Shown one piece after another: positions 41,001 through 56,000 of a DNA stretch of 64,000 nt; within the stretch, counting starts at the first letter, position 1, and each line of letters starts with the position of its first letter. The notes under the pieces are model-generated. The model was not told where the DNA came from. It was given only the letters and a program-made list of their open reading frames with translations, and did no database searches. This DNA comes from Hippopus hippopus (lineage: Eukaryota > Mollusca > Bivalvia > Cardiida > Cardiidae). Location: the NCBI GenBank assembly GCA_946811185.2, contig OX328112.1, forward strand, positions 13,293,215-13,357,214, in the 5' to 3' direction. Both the position numbers and the translations under genes were made by a program.

Positions 41001-44000
41001 TATTATTACAATATTACAATGATTACAAAAAAAAAAAACCCATTGATTCTTGGAACCCTAACCCTTGCCTATGCAAAGGTGTCAGTACTTGAAGAGGTCA
41101 ACCCAGCTCATAGGATGTGAATCAAACACTTCAAAGTTTAAAGGTGCACTGGCAGTCAAAAGTAAACAACTCGGAAGTCAAAATGTATACAAATTTAATT
41201 CATAACATTCAAAACTATGGATATTATCATGAGTCTGATAATGTTTTACAGTGGAGTCTGTCAAAATTCCAGTTGCTGGCAGAAAAATGTAAATAAAACT
41301 AGAACAAAAGTTGCAAACACATTTTCCCCATTCCAAAATCCTATAATTGAAATATTAGCTATGTTATTGGCTATGTACTGGCTACAGAAATATTACAATG
41401 ATGTTAAAGATAAGGGTTTTTTTTTAAAGATAGAATTAAAAATAAAAAGTCAGTCTACAGTTTCAGTTTTCAGAAGATTCTCCCTAAGCAATTATCTACA
41501 AATAAAACAGCCTGACATTGGGAAGAAAATGACTAGAAAGTAGATTACAATATTCAAGAATGCCCTACCTTTCACATGTAAATAGGCAGATGACTCCGCC
41601 TCCCCAGCATCATTCTGTACACGCAGTGTGTATCTAGCTGTGTCCTCAGAGAAAGTTTCTTCAATCATCAATGAGGCAGTGTGGTTTTCCAGTCTTGTCT
41701 CATAGTCTGGGCTGTTCAGGGGCAGATTGTCCTTGAACCATTTGGCCTCATAGGGCGTGTCAGATTCAATTTGGGCTTCAAAAATGACCCTAAAAAATAA
41801 AAATTAATTTTTTATTTGGTGTTAAACATGATTGAATGGTGTTCAACATTATTCCAGCTATATCATGGTGCCCAGTGTATCTATCCCTGCTTTCCAGGAG
41901 TTTCTTTTACCTGCACTGGCTGCTTTACCACACAGACATTGTCCAAACAATGATCAGCGAAAAGAGAAATGAATCTTGTCACAATGACTATAATCAATCC
42001 TCGGAAAGAAATTTGCCAAGCTGGGGAATTTGAACCAGTGTCACCCTGTTCTCAAGTCCTGTACTCAAGCAACTGCGCTACTGGGGCATGGCATCGCTAG
42101 GCCAAGTCAGGATGGAAACTCATGACCCCTGCATTTCAATCCCTGTATGTTACAAACTTGAGGAATCATGCTTTAAAAATCTGCATATTAAGTCAATTGT
42201 TATATTGTAAGAAAGTGTGCAACCAGATTTGAGATATTTTCAATTCATGTCCTTTTTGCAAGAGAATTAATTACAGAGATGCCTTAGACCACCTGGGTCC
42301 CATTTTACTAAGGTAGTTACGAACAAAACGTGCATAAGTTTTACGTAACTATAGTATGGTGGCATATTTCTGCCACAAGATACGAGATAACTATCATGAT
42401 TATTTTAGAAGACTATGGCGATAAATCAAAGTTTCCTGGAAATTTTATCTAGATAAAACGAAAAAATAACATTTCCAGGAAATTTTGATTTATTGCAATA
42501 GTCTTCTAAAATAATCATGATAGTTATCTCGTAGTAGAAATATGCCACCATTCTATAGTTACATAAAACTTACGCAAATTTTATTCGTAACTACCTTAGT
42601 AAAACGGGGCCCTAGTGTATTGTATGGACAGGTTCCGAAATAAATTTCCTTATGATATGAGTTGTACATGACCTGCAAAGGCCTGAATTGACCTTTGCAA
42701 CCATGCAAGGACACTGAACTCAATCAACTTCCAAAATCTTTGCAAGATGCTTAGACCACAATCCACTTATGTTGTTACTTAAATTAATTAGAAATCTGTA
42801 ATTTTCAAGGATGCGTTCAAAGTCATTCACTTCAAATCTTTTTCAGGATGAAAAACAGGAGTCAAAAAGCAGTAATAGACTATGTTTTGTTCTATAACTT
42901 ACTTTGTTCCCTCCATAACTTCAGCGTTTTTCAGGTGTTGTGTTATACGAGGTGGTTTGGATGGGGCCTGAGCTGTAACCATGACTTCCATTGGAACAAA
43001 CTCGTCCACAACTGGGGTTGGCTGTTCCTGAAAATTTGTAAGCGTTTTATACATTTATCTTTAGCTTTTTACCAAATGATCACATATTTTATGAAAATGA
43101 GGAAAATGGTTTTGAAAATGGTTTTGGTAACCAGCATTTTCTCCCTTTCCCACAATGTTTTCTACCCTATCAAGAAGACTACTTTTACCATTTGAGCCAC
43201 CTTTAATTTGTCGTCTGCAAATGCTTTCAATTTTGACATGTCCAAAATTTTGTCATTTGGTCCTTTAGCCACAATGTTTTACCCTTTCAAATCAAAGACT
43301 ACTTTCATCATTTGAGCCACCTACGACCCTTAACTCATTGGTAAATATCATATAACATCGACATTTTCGTAAAGGCTATTCAGCCGATCTTGACAGCTTC
43401 CATCCTTTAATGTGAGAGTCAGGGGCTGTAGACTCACTAACTCATCGGTAAATATCAAGTAACATAGACGTTTTCGAAAAGGTTATTCGGCCAATCTCGG
43501 CAGCTTCTGTCTTTTAATATGAGAGTTAGGGGCCGTAGACCTTAATTTGTTGTCTGCAAATGCTTTCAATTTGGGCATGTCCAAAATTTTGTTGTTTGGT
43601 AAAGAGTTGAAGAAGCCACTTTGTCACTGACAGCATTTCATTTTATCAAATTACTTCTCCTTTGCCACAATGTTATCACATGTATTCATGTTTAAAACTT
43701 TAAGTCATACGGGTATTTCTTGATTTAGAATGTTTGAAAAATCATCTGTTGTACATTTTGTTCAATGATTATAAATTGGAATGATGGAAAAGGCAGTTTT
43801 ACCACTGAAGAATTCTTCTGGGTCCGTATTCACCAACCATTCTTCATTTCTTTCAAGTCTAGTCTTATTCTTCAGAATTTTCTAAATTTGAAAGTAACAC
43901 TTTCTGATTGGTTGAACCATTTGATTTTGCCAATCAGAAGTTGTGTTACTTTAAAATTCAGAAAAACTTGAAGAGTATGACTTAAAGTATTCATAAGAAT

Positions 44001-47000
44001 TGTAGGTGAAGGGGGGGGGCTGATTTTTTATTTTTGGCCACTGGATATAAATATTTTACATTTTTTTCCAAGCGTAAAAGTAGAATCCCAAAAATGACAT
44101 AAAAGAATTACTCTCAGTTACTTACCAGATTATGTTTGAGCCTTGAGACTTCATTATCAGCCTGTTGGAAGTTCTGCATCAGGTCTTGATACTGTACATG
44201 TAAATTGTGTACTCTGCTTGGTCCTTCATCACCTGTGTGGGAGAGATAGAAATGAGCCAGGCTCTGTGAAAAGGGGACTTAATACATTTGCAAAAAGTAT
44301 CAACCCAGGTCAGCCTGCGCAGCCTGACCTGGACCGAAACTTTTTGCTATTGATCAATTTTTCTGCATGCCAAAGGTCCAGTGTAACTTGTAATTCAGTC
44401 AGTTGTTAAACAAAAGGGATTTTATGGATCCCAAATAATGTGATAACTCGTTCTATCACATAACACCTCCTCCGGCAGTGTATTAAACCCAGGACTTATT
44501 TTTGGTAACATACTAGTGTATTACTGGGTCCCGGTTCTGGTTATTTTTGTATGTATGAGCACGTGAAGGCGGCAAAACCAACCAAGGCATGTGCTGGAAT
44601 TTTTACTTCTTCGCTATTTTGCAGGAAAATGACGTTGTTGCTAGGATGCATATGTGGGGAAAGTGTTATGATTTTCATGTATATGATGTTGTCCGGTAAT
44701 CTTGCTTACCTAAGCAAACGACTGTTTACTTATGACACTATAAGCAATTGCTAAATCCCCACAGCCTTTTATCTATTTATAGAAATATTTTATCTAGAAT
44801 ATGACTCAAGATAGTTATGGAAAGATTCCACGAACAACATAAACTTTCAAGAAGTAAACACTAACCATGAGGTTTTATCTAGCATACAACTGTGTTGCGA
44901 ACCTATATTAATTGACGTCAATGCAAAGGATTTCTAAAGTATTTGTGGCCCATACAAAGAACAATCGTAGAACAGAAATAAATATGCTCAATTTGGGCCT
45001 CTGATTCAGAACTTTGATTAAATGGCGGCAAATAGGAAATGAATTTGTTGTGTGATAAAAGTTATATGTAAATAAGGAAAATAATGTTAAATCTGTTCCT
45101 TAATACCTTATAAAGTTGTAAAATATGTGTTTAATTGATTTGTCTTTGTGATAAGACTTCAATTACTTGTTTAATTGACAGATAAAAAGTGTTAGAGCCA
45201 GCCTCATAGGGAATTGGGTCATAGGGCGTGTTTATGAATAATTTATCAGGATGTCATAGACAAACTTTAGACACTCTCAGGTACAAAATTTAGCTATAGT
45301 TACTTTCTGAAGGTTTCTCTGTTATTCCAAATTCCTATGGTCTAAGAAACACTACAGAAACGGGTAGAATTCATTAAACAAACTTGCGCAACAGGAATCT
45401 ACCAAAGTGTGCAAGATTACCGGACACGCAAGATTACCGGACACGACATTAATAACAACAAGAAATGCAGCATAAGTTAAAGTCAACAAAATTGTTGAAA
45501 TATTTCGATCTACCCCTCCATAAACTGTTTCATTATATATTCAATGTAAACCTCACAGAGCTATCTTCTTGTGCATGTACACCTTTCTAATTGAACTACA
45601 TCTGTAAACATAGACCCATGAACAGTATGTAGGCTGAAGGAGATGACACTTATTTGTTCGTTATTTGTTTTATGTGATATATAGGATCTGACATGAGTTG
45701 GTTGAGATAAAATTTTATTAAACGAGTCCAGGGTAATGTTATTAAGCGAGCCTTTGGCGAGCTTAATAATGTTTTCCTTGACGGGTTTAGTAAAATTTTA
45801 TCTCAAAAGCCAATGAATGTCAGATTCTTTTTATCACATAACGATATTTCAAGAAATATAGATCAGATGATGCAAAACCATTTATAGATGCACCCGCGGT
45901 AATATCCATAAAACCCATTCACTTCTATGAAATATGTGCAAAATGACATAAAAAATGATGTCACACAAATATGATATCAAACGTGTATAAGATAAGAAAA
46001 TTCGTAATGGGTATATTACACTGAAAACAAGGGAGGTTATGTGATAAATGGAGAATCTCACATTCACATTTATGTATTATCATTTTCATCAAACAAGTTG
46101 AGGCTCATGTCCTATAATCATATAATGTAAGTCAACTCATTTGATAAAAATGATAATACAGGAGCACTCATATGACATCCTATGTTGATATCATGCATTA
46201 TGGACATGCACTAAGCCACCTTTTGCCAGAGAATGGCTCATAAATACTTGTAGAATTTTGTAATGTGGTAAAGGATTAACTCTTTACCACACAATCCTGA
46301 CTTTCAACAACCCTGAGAAAGAAGCCTTTAGAAAATATTGTGGGAAAAAGAGAAAATGCTGGTAACCAGCATTTTCTCTTTTTCCCACAATATTTTCTAC
46401 CCTTTCCAAAACAAATTTCAATTTTTCAGTCATGTTTAATTTGTTGTCTGCAAATGCTTTCAATTAGGACTTGTTGAAATTTTTGTCGTTTGGTAAAGGA
46501 TTAACAGACAGCACTAAGCTAACCTAACACATACCATATAATTGTACAGCTAGTTCTGATATCTTTCTAAGTCTCTCGTCTTGAACTGGTCTTCCTTCTT
46601 CAATGTATCCGTTCACTTCTTGTGCCAGTTCTTCTGCTTCCTGAGGACTTTGAACTTTGTTAGCTCTCTGTCCAAGGCTTATCAGCAAGTTATTTCCTTC
46701 TGTCATCCAGGTTTCAGTCTGAAAAGCAACAGAAGGTAAGAAGGTTTCATAATTGTATAAGAATTTACTACCGCACCATTCACAGCATTTTTTGAATATA
46801 ATCAGCTTTTTACCACACAATCCCAACTTTTTACAACCCTGAGAAAGCTTTTGAAACATTGCAGGAAAAGGAGAAAGTGAAGGTAACCAGCATTTTCTCT
46901 TTTATTCCACGATGTTTTCTACCTTATCAAAGATAGAAATGATCATTTAATCAACATTAATTTGTTGTCTGCAAAGCATTGAAATGCAATCACTTTGGTA

Positions 47001-50000
47001 CGTTAAAAAGTTTTGTCCTTTGGTAAAGAGTTTAAATCATGTAATGCACTAGTCTAGGGAACTTATTACAAGAGTTTAGGCAATCATAAAACGACATAGC
47101 ATAAACTGTCAAAAAGTTTTTGAACATTACACTAATTTTGTTTATTTCTACTATTTGGTGTTCACATGTTTCATTTATAGAGCACTCAAAGCAAGTCTCA
47201 AATTCTGAGGATGTGTCCAAACCTCAGTAGGTGAAATATAGACAAATCTACTAGTAAGACCAGATTTCAAAAGTAACCTACTAGACATGGTCTTTACAGG
47301 AAGGTTTTTCTGTACAACTGATTCATTGTATGGTATTTAACGCCATTTTCAACATAATCTAAGTTATGTTGCAGTGGCTAGTGTACCTATCTATGCTTTC
47401 TAGAAGTTATTTTACCAGTACTTCCAATAATATATACTAGGACTTCCAACATTCTTCCAAAGCCACTGGCTGCTTTCCCATATAATAATTGTCAAAACAA
47501 TGATCAACATTGAGAGAGGAATGAATCTGGTTGCAATGACTATCATCAAACCTTGGAAAGAATTTCAGTATCAAAGAAACAAAACTTACCTCTTCAATCA
47601 TTCTATAGTATTCAATTGATATGTTAAGCATGTCACGATAGTCACGCACACTTGTGTGGAATGTCGTCCATTTAGTATTGAGCATGTCAATTTCACGGCG
47701 AATGTGGACAGAATCGTAATGTTCATCCTGTACCATCAACTCAGCCGTGCTGGTGAAGTTTTGAATCTTCTTCTCAATCACCTAAATCAACAAGCAAATG
47801 CGAACATTAACCCTTAGAGTTCCGAATAAACCTATCAGACATTTTCATTCTAGAAATATGACCCAAATAATTGCAATTTCATGGTTGCTTTTGTCTACAG
47901 TGTTTCAGCAAATCAGATAGTGTAGATCAAAGATCAGGCTGCATGTTTTGTGCAGCCTGATCTTGATCTACACTGACCGCAAAGGCAACTATAGTCATGA
48001 TAGGCGCTTTAAGGATTAACTCTTTACCACACAATCTAAATATTTAATGACCCTGAGGATAGCCGTTGCAAACCTTGTGGGAAATGGAGAAAATGCTGGT
48101 AATCAGAATTTTCTCCTTTTCTAACAAGGTTTTCTACACTTTAACAGACAATTGCTATCATTTCAGCTACAATTAATTTGTTGTCTACAAATGCGTTCAA
48201 TTTGAACAAGTCAAAAACTGTATCATGTGATAAAGACTGAAATCAATAATTTTAAATATGCATTTCACATCATAGCATTATCTTACCAACTGTGGGAAAA
48301 GGATTTGTTTATATTGGAGTTTACCAATGTTTTAACAGCTTACGTCACATCACAGCTGTCAGCACACCTACGCATGTGTTTCCTGGCTTCCTCACATCAG
48401 TACTGACACAACTTTTTTTCCCAAGTCAGTGAATACTTTTTTTATATGCATCAAAGGTGACAGGTGAAAAATCGCTAGAAATAAAGTATGCCTCAATCAG
48501 GGATTGAACTCTCAACCACCAGGTCATGAGTCAGATACGCTGAACACTGAGCTACCCAGGCGGGGTAGGGAAAGGGAATGACAGTGTGTTTCAAACAATT
48601 TTTGTGCACAGATCTTCAGTTGTAACATACATAATTTAGTATAGAGGGTAGTAGTGTTCCACTCAATTAAATAAATATTTCTTTCCAAATTACAGTAGAC
48701 TTATATACAGAATACTATGTTGTTTTTACTTCCCTGGTGCTTGTATTTAATTCAAGCAGTGTGAGAAAATTTAATATCACATGAGACCAAAGGTCAAGCA
48801 AGATGTCAAAACTTTCTTGCGCGCTGAGAAGCTGAGTATCAAATCAGCGACCCTCTGTTCTCAAGTCCTGTACGGGAAAAGGAGAAAATGCTGGTGACAG
48901 CATTTTCTCCTTTTCCAACAATGCTTTCTACTCTTTCAAAGACTAATCAAAACATGGGAGCAGCATTTGATTTGTCATCTGCAAATGCTTTTAATTTCCA
49001 TTTGTTACAAATTCTGTCAATTGGAAAAGACTTAAACGTAACAGAGAAAATTCAAACCAACCTCAACAGTCATTTCAAACTGTTTAAATGCTTGTGATGT
49101 CATCTTGGCAGCCGGTAATGAGTTACCATAGCTACCACGTCTTGCTTGTAAATGATGGTGTAGTTCATCAATCTCCGAATGAATCTATAAAAGAAAATGT
49201 AATGAAAAATGTTTACAGAGAGAATATAAACAAGAGCACTGCATGCGGGCACCAATGCTTGGCTGTGAGCGCTTGATTTTCAGTGTAAATTCTAAGTTGA
49301 AAAAGCAGCATAACTGTGTCAAAAATACTTTGATGGTTACCTGCCTTTATTAGGTTTCCCTTTTGACAGTTAACAATTTGTCCAAGGTTGAAGCAAATGT
49401 CTTCAGTAATAACAGAGATATTATAAAATGTCAACAGTTTTCACACAACATCTTTCCTGGGTTTCACCAGTACTAGGCTAAAGCTCTAAAGTGTCTCGCC
49501 CAAGGACACTCCCACAAAAAGCCAAGTGGATCCAGTGAGGCTGAAATCTGGGGCCTCCAGGTCACAAGTCCTGCACTTTACCACTGTGCCATGCAAAACC
49601 CCTCTTTGACTGGGGAGAAAACATTGTGGGAACAGTAGAATATGATGATTACCAGCATTTTCTACTTTTCCTACAATGTTTACAAAAGGCCTCTACCTTT
49701 TGATCACTAGAAATCAAGATTAATTGGGTAAAGGATTAACCCTTTACCTAACAACACACAATTTTAGACTTCTCCAAATTGAAAGCATTTGCAAACAGCA
49801 ATTTAAATGTGGCTAAATGATAAAATTCATTTTTGATTGGGTAGAAAATATTGTGGGAAAGGGAGAAAATGCTGATAACCAGCATTTTCTCCCTGTCCCA
49901 CAATATTTTCAAAGGCTGTCTATCTTGAAGTTGGTAAAACTCGGGATTGTGTAGTACAGGGCTAAAGGTATTAAGGGAATGAACAGGATTATCTTTATTT

Positions 50001-53000
50001 TTAGATCAATCAGAATCATAGGTTTTCGATCAATCAGAATCATAGGTTTTTTTCTTTCCATCTGATGAAAATGTAAATCACTGTATCCATTTAGAATCTG
50101 CTATGCAATACTTTTTATGTAGTCATCATATTTTTTTTAACCCCTAAGCTTCTATGAGCAACTCACTGACCTTTTGCAAACATTGTAGATCAAGATCAGA
50201 CTGCAGTCTGGGGTTTTTCTCTAACAATTAAGTTTGAAATAGCAATGCTCGGGTTATTACTATTGGTTTGAAAGTTTCATGTAACTTATTTAGCAGGTTA
50301 AGGGTTAAAAAATACTAACCTGTCTGAGGTCAAAGTTGAACTGACAGATTTGTAAATTTTGTCTCAGTCGGCGTTCTTGTTCCTCCCAGGTAGTGTTCCA
50401 GCGACGTTTATACTCGTCAGCAGCTAGCATCACTTTTTGTACATCATCTTTGGCAGCTGCTTCTGCGTCCTGTGTAAACAAAGTACATTTGAGCCATGCT
50501 CTGGCAAAAGTGAACTTAATGCATCTCTGTGATGCATGAAACCAAGCAAGTCATCACCATTTTCAAGTAATATGTCAATAATTACAAAATTTTGTTGTTG
50601 AAAGTTTTAGGTTTATATTAAAAGGACTACTATGTTATAGAACCTTTCTAGGTGCTTGTATTTGCTTCTTGCGGCTAAAGAAAATTTTGACATCTTGTTC
50701 AACCTTCCATCTCACGCAATATCAAATTACATGTATGTATCTCATGCTGCTCCAATCAAATACAAGCAGCACCAAAGTTTCTACAACATAATATTCCATA
50801 TATATGCAGGAAAGTATTTAGTGTGCCTAACTTTGTTCTAAAGAAGAGTCTGTAATACCCTTTTAACTATTCATGATATTTTACATATTTTCTAAATATA
50901 TACAAAAGATGTGTGTTTATCAATATCTGAAAGTCTGCTTGGCAGGTATAGTTCGATGGCCACTGTGTGTCACTTGGTTCAGGTTAAACAAAATAGAAAT
51001 ACACAAAATAAAACCTAAGTAAACTCTATGAAAGATAAATCACATTCCGAAATACACATATGAAATATTCTGAAATCCACAATACCCAAAATGTATGTTG
51101 TTTGGATTGTTTGTCTATATAAGAGACACAATATTGACATTTAAATAACATAATTGGCCTAATAATACACTCAAACAACAGTTTTTCTTCATCAGTATCT
51201 TAAAATCTGCCTGTTTGAAATATAGTTTTGCCTAACAATGCATATAAAATACTTACAGTTTGCCTAACTCTGACGACTATTTTCTCTCCCTCGTCAGCTG
51301 TGTAGTTAATAAGATGGCTAATTTCTTGTTTCTTTTTCTTGTGTTCCTCCAGCATAGTTTCAGCTCGACTGAGATCATCCGGCAATTCGGATTGGAGGAA
51401 TTCTTTCTCTGTTCTATCAATCAGTTTGTCCAACTGCGGGAGAAAGGATTTAGATGTTTCTTAACCTTTAACCAAACAATCCCTACTTTTAACGATGAGG
51501 AAATGGACTTTTAAAAACATTGTGGGAAAAGGAGAAAATGCTGGTAACCAGCATTTTCTCCTTTTCTCACAGTTTTCTACCCTATCAAAAACAAATTTCT
51601 GAACTGTTGCAACATTTGTCAGCTTTTTCAGCTCTTTCTCCTTTTCATAAAACTTTTCCTACCTGTGATTAATTGAATGGTGTTTTACCCCGCTTTCAAC
51701 ATTATTTCAGTCATATCACTGCGAGAGCTCACATATTCATGTCTTTCCTGGGTTGCACAGATACTAGGCTAGGGCTCTGAAGTGTCTTGCTCAAGAACTC
51801 CACAAAAAGCCCAGTTGATCCAGTGAGGCTTGAACCCGGGGCCTTCAGGTCAAGTCATACACTTTACCACTGAGCCTCTTTCTTACCTTTCTAAAGGCAA
51901 ATTTCATCATTCAAGCCACATTAAATTTGTAGACAGCAAACATTTTCAAAACAGACAAATCTAAAATTTTGCCAGCTGGACAAGAATCAAGTAAACTCAC
52001 CTGATCTAAGTTCTTAAAGAACTGTATGGTCATTTTTAAGAGTATCTGATACTCATGGATTCGGGCTTGGAACCTCTGATGAACCTTTATGAGTTCATTC
52101 ATGATCTGTTCCTTTTGTCCCCTTGTGTCCCCTTTAAGGGACAATAGCTCGGCAGTCTTTATATGCTCTTCTAGTTCTGCCTGAGCTTTCTGTAATAGAA
52201 TGAAAATTGAAACCATGTTACTATGATGATGAAAATGTTTTTATTCTGTTAATGATGTAGGCACAATGCCTATTTATGTGAATAAATTGTATTTTAAAAT
52301 TGCAAGGAATTTTTTCACTTTTTGCAGATGACATAAATGTGAAATAAAATCTTAGTATTTTTGTCAAAACAACCTTTTTTTGTATTTCAAATATGATGAT
52401 CTGATAAAATGGAAATAAAAAACAAAATTTTGCTGTTTAATGAAAGGTTAATGAAATGCAAAGATGCAGACATGCATAGAAAATGAAAACTGTCTTGAAA
52501 AATGAGGCTGAATCATGACATGACTGAAATCAGCAAGAGTAACACTAAAATGAGTTGCAAGAGTACCTTTTTTTTTGGTAATCTCCGAGCTCCTTACTTT
52601 CCAAGTTATACAAGAATCTGTAGTTCTTTCTTTATCATTGAAAAAGCAAACCAAGATGATTTATCTTGTAACAATTCTTTTCTCACTGTATAGAGAAAAA
52701 TGCTAGTACTGGAGCAAAAATGGGAAAAAAATGACATGGAGTAAAAAAAGTGAAATAAACAAAATTAGATGAGTTGTCCCCCATGACAGCCAGGGAGGGG
52801 GGAATAAAAGACATATCTTATTTTTCTATGAATTTGTCTTTTTTTTTTGTCTAATATCCTTATCTCTTTTTAAAGGTTAGTTTATCCATGCATCATTCTA
52901 TTTGTTTACTACATTTTCATTGACACATTGTATTTTTTTTGCACTTTTAATAATCAGTAATGTAATACTGTACTGTATCTAATATTCTAAAGTGTAACAT

Positions 53001-56000
53001 GACTACCGGTATGTACAATGCTCTGTGCTTTTTTCTATACTAACAATTACCACAACTTTACTGCATGCTTGCTTTTTCTACCTCAATATTATCTGAACAA
53101 ATTTGCAGCATAGGATAATATACGATTTAATAATGAACACATCAAAATTGTTCATTACAAGCACTTTCTTCCAAATGCAGAAATAAATCAAAACTAGTCA
53201 GATGAAACACCAAAAATAAGTGATCCTCATGTACCGGTACTTGTGTGTTAATCATTGTCTTGTTTCAGTATCCAGAGCAAAATAATTTTCTGTTTTTACA
53301 ACCCTAGAGAAGATAGATTTTGAAAACATAGTGGGCGAAAGGTAAAATGCTGGTTACCAGCATTTTCTCCTTCTCTCACTATGTTTTCCACGGCCTTACA
53401 CCAACATAATTATCCAGACAAAGTCCAGACCTATAATTGCACAAATATGATTTTTAACATCAATGCAGTTATAAGTATTGGAAAGCAACAGTGCAATCAC
53501 TCGTTAAAAGCAACTGCTCTTTTTTCCAAATACATTCTCCAAAGAAAAGCAGTATTTCCTTTTCTTTAATTGTTTGATCTGAAAAGTATGCAATAGACGT
53601 TTGATATTCAAAACTAATCTAAATAGGAATAGTTTATATCAACTGACAGATACATTTAGAACCTGTGTTAAAATTTACAATAAATTATAAAAAAAAAAAA
53701 GAGGATCCAATACACTGTAGATCCAATACTTCAAAGAATTTTACTAAAACTAGATCTGTATTTACATGGGATGTTACCTATTTCCACACCCAATTAAATT
53801 AAAGATTTCAAGGACATGCTTCAAAGTATGTTTTGGATAAAATGCACAAGGAAGAGATACAGTGAATATGTGTAGGAAGTAATACATAGTATTTACCCCC
53901 ACCCCCTTCCCAAGAAAGATCTATAAAAAAAGTTCAGATATGACTTGGACACAATACTTTTCACTGACAAGGGACAAAGGTCTCTATCATTCAACTACGG
54001 TATAACTTCTGCTTTATAAAGTTCATCACAAGTTTTTTCCCTTTGTCATTATGTTTTCAGAAGTGGTCTACTACAAGATGCAAATGTTATCTGCAGAAGG
54101 TAATGAGTTCACGCAAGTTCCAACGATATGAGCCATCTAGCAAAAGGGGGCATAATGCATCTCTGTGATGCATATACCATGCAAGCCTTCACATAATAGG
54201 CCCATAAAATATTTTTTTCTTCTAACAATCGACTGAACCTGTGGGTAGAATGGTACTTTCACATGCAGAAAATTGACCAATGGCAAAAAGTTTTGACCCA
54301 TGTCAGCCAGCAATGACTGCAAATGCTGACACGGGTCGATACTTTTTGCAGATGCATTAAGCCCCTTTTTCACATAGCATGACTCAATATTATATTTCAA
54401 GGAACTGATTTGGAAGTTTACCAGGATACACATCAGACAAGTATATTTTTACAAGGGATTGTCGGACTGTACACTAATTTACCCTGGTTATTTTCGCATC
54501 CAAAGCCAGGGGTGTTCGTCTAGATACATGTAGATGCACTGGAGATATGATTTTGTTTATCATACTGTCTAGAACGATGTATATACTCTATTCGGATAAA
54601 GACCATCCACAGTGACAGCAGGAAAACCTCATTTTATTTGCTACATGCATCTCTCTCTTGATTGATTGTATGGTGTTTAGCACCATTTTCAACATTATTT
54701 CAGTTATATCGCAGTGGCCAGTGTACCTATCCATGCTTTCCTGGTGTTTCTTTTACCAGTACTCTGCACAATATTCTTTCCAAGCCACTGGCTGCTTTCC
54801 CACATAACCATCACAAAATATCGGTCAGCGGTGAGAGAGGAATGAATCCTGTCACAATGACTATCATCAATCTTCAGAAAGAAATTGGCCAAGCCAAGGA
54901 TTGAACCAGCAACCTCCTGTTCTCAAGTCCTGTATGCTACCAACTGACCTACCAGAGCTCTGCAAATCTCCCTCTTGAATATCTCCTGTTTTTTTCTTTG
55001 CATCTATGAACTTTTAATCCTTTACAGAGAATCCTCAAATTTTTTTTTCCGTGGGGAAGAAGGCTTTTGAAAACACTTAGAAGCAAGGTACCAGTGACCA
55101 GCATTCTGTGCTTTTCTCACAATATCTTTCTGCCTTTGGTATCCCACCATTTACACAACATTTGTTATCGACAAATGATTGCAATTTGTTTGCTAACTGA
55201 TAGAGTTAATGAGACAATCAAAATGTGATCAGAAAATTTCTGGAGGAAATACAGTCCATTTAATATCAAAGATACATTCCTTTTATCTTAGGGGGCAATG
55301 AATGCAGTATTAGATAAGGTTTCATACTTTGGTTTATCTAGGATGGACAATGACATGCCAGAATTTTGTTTCACTTACATGCTCGTTATAAGTAGATTCT
55401 ATTTTGAGACACCCAATGAAATATGCAACTATTTAATACATGTCAAACATGTTGGAAATAGCAGAAATTGATCGTTATGAGCTATTCATCCCTTTTCCAC
55501 AATGTTTGCAAACAAAGTCTGCTACGGGTAGAAAATAGCTGTCCTCAAAAGGTAATGAGATAATCCTTTACCAAACGACAAAATTTTGGGCCAGTCAAGA
55601 TCGAAAGCATCTGCAGACGACAGATTAAATGTGGCTTAGAAACTGAAATTCCTCCTTTGAAGGGATGAAAACATTGTGGAAAAAGGAGAAAATGCTGGTT
55701 ACCAGCATTTTCTCCTTTTCCCACAATGTTTTCAAAAGCCTTCTCTGCAAGGGTCATCATAACTTGGGGTTATTTGGTAAAGGGTTCATCTAGATTTCAT
55801 GAGGTATCTCATATCACTAAGTTTCAAAGATGCAGGAATTATTTGATGTTTATTTCTGTACTCTGGCTAGCCAACACTATGGGGGGCAAGCTAGTGTGGT
55901 AGTTTTGCTACCTTGGCCATTGGTTCAAAGTTGTTGAGTTTTCTTTGTAGTTGTTGGGCTTCTTCAAGTGTGTTGCCAAGGTAACCGGCAATATAGGGCT

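Larger units (their letters stand above)
52190..55911. other. Intron 8/9 (3.7 kb)
   Basis: 52190-53270 is AT-rich and unassigned; family A fragment 53280-53400; poly-A at 53685-53700; family B MITE 54130-54386; SINE 54660-54962; decayed family A 55010-55210 and 55440-55540; intact family A 55556-55788. No exon was found here. Confidence 0.55.
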
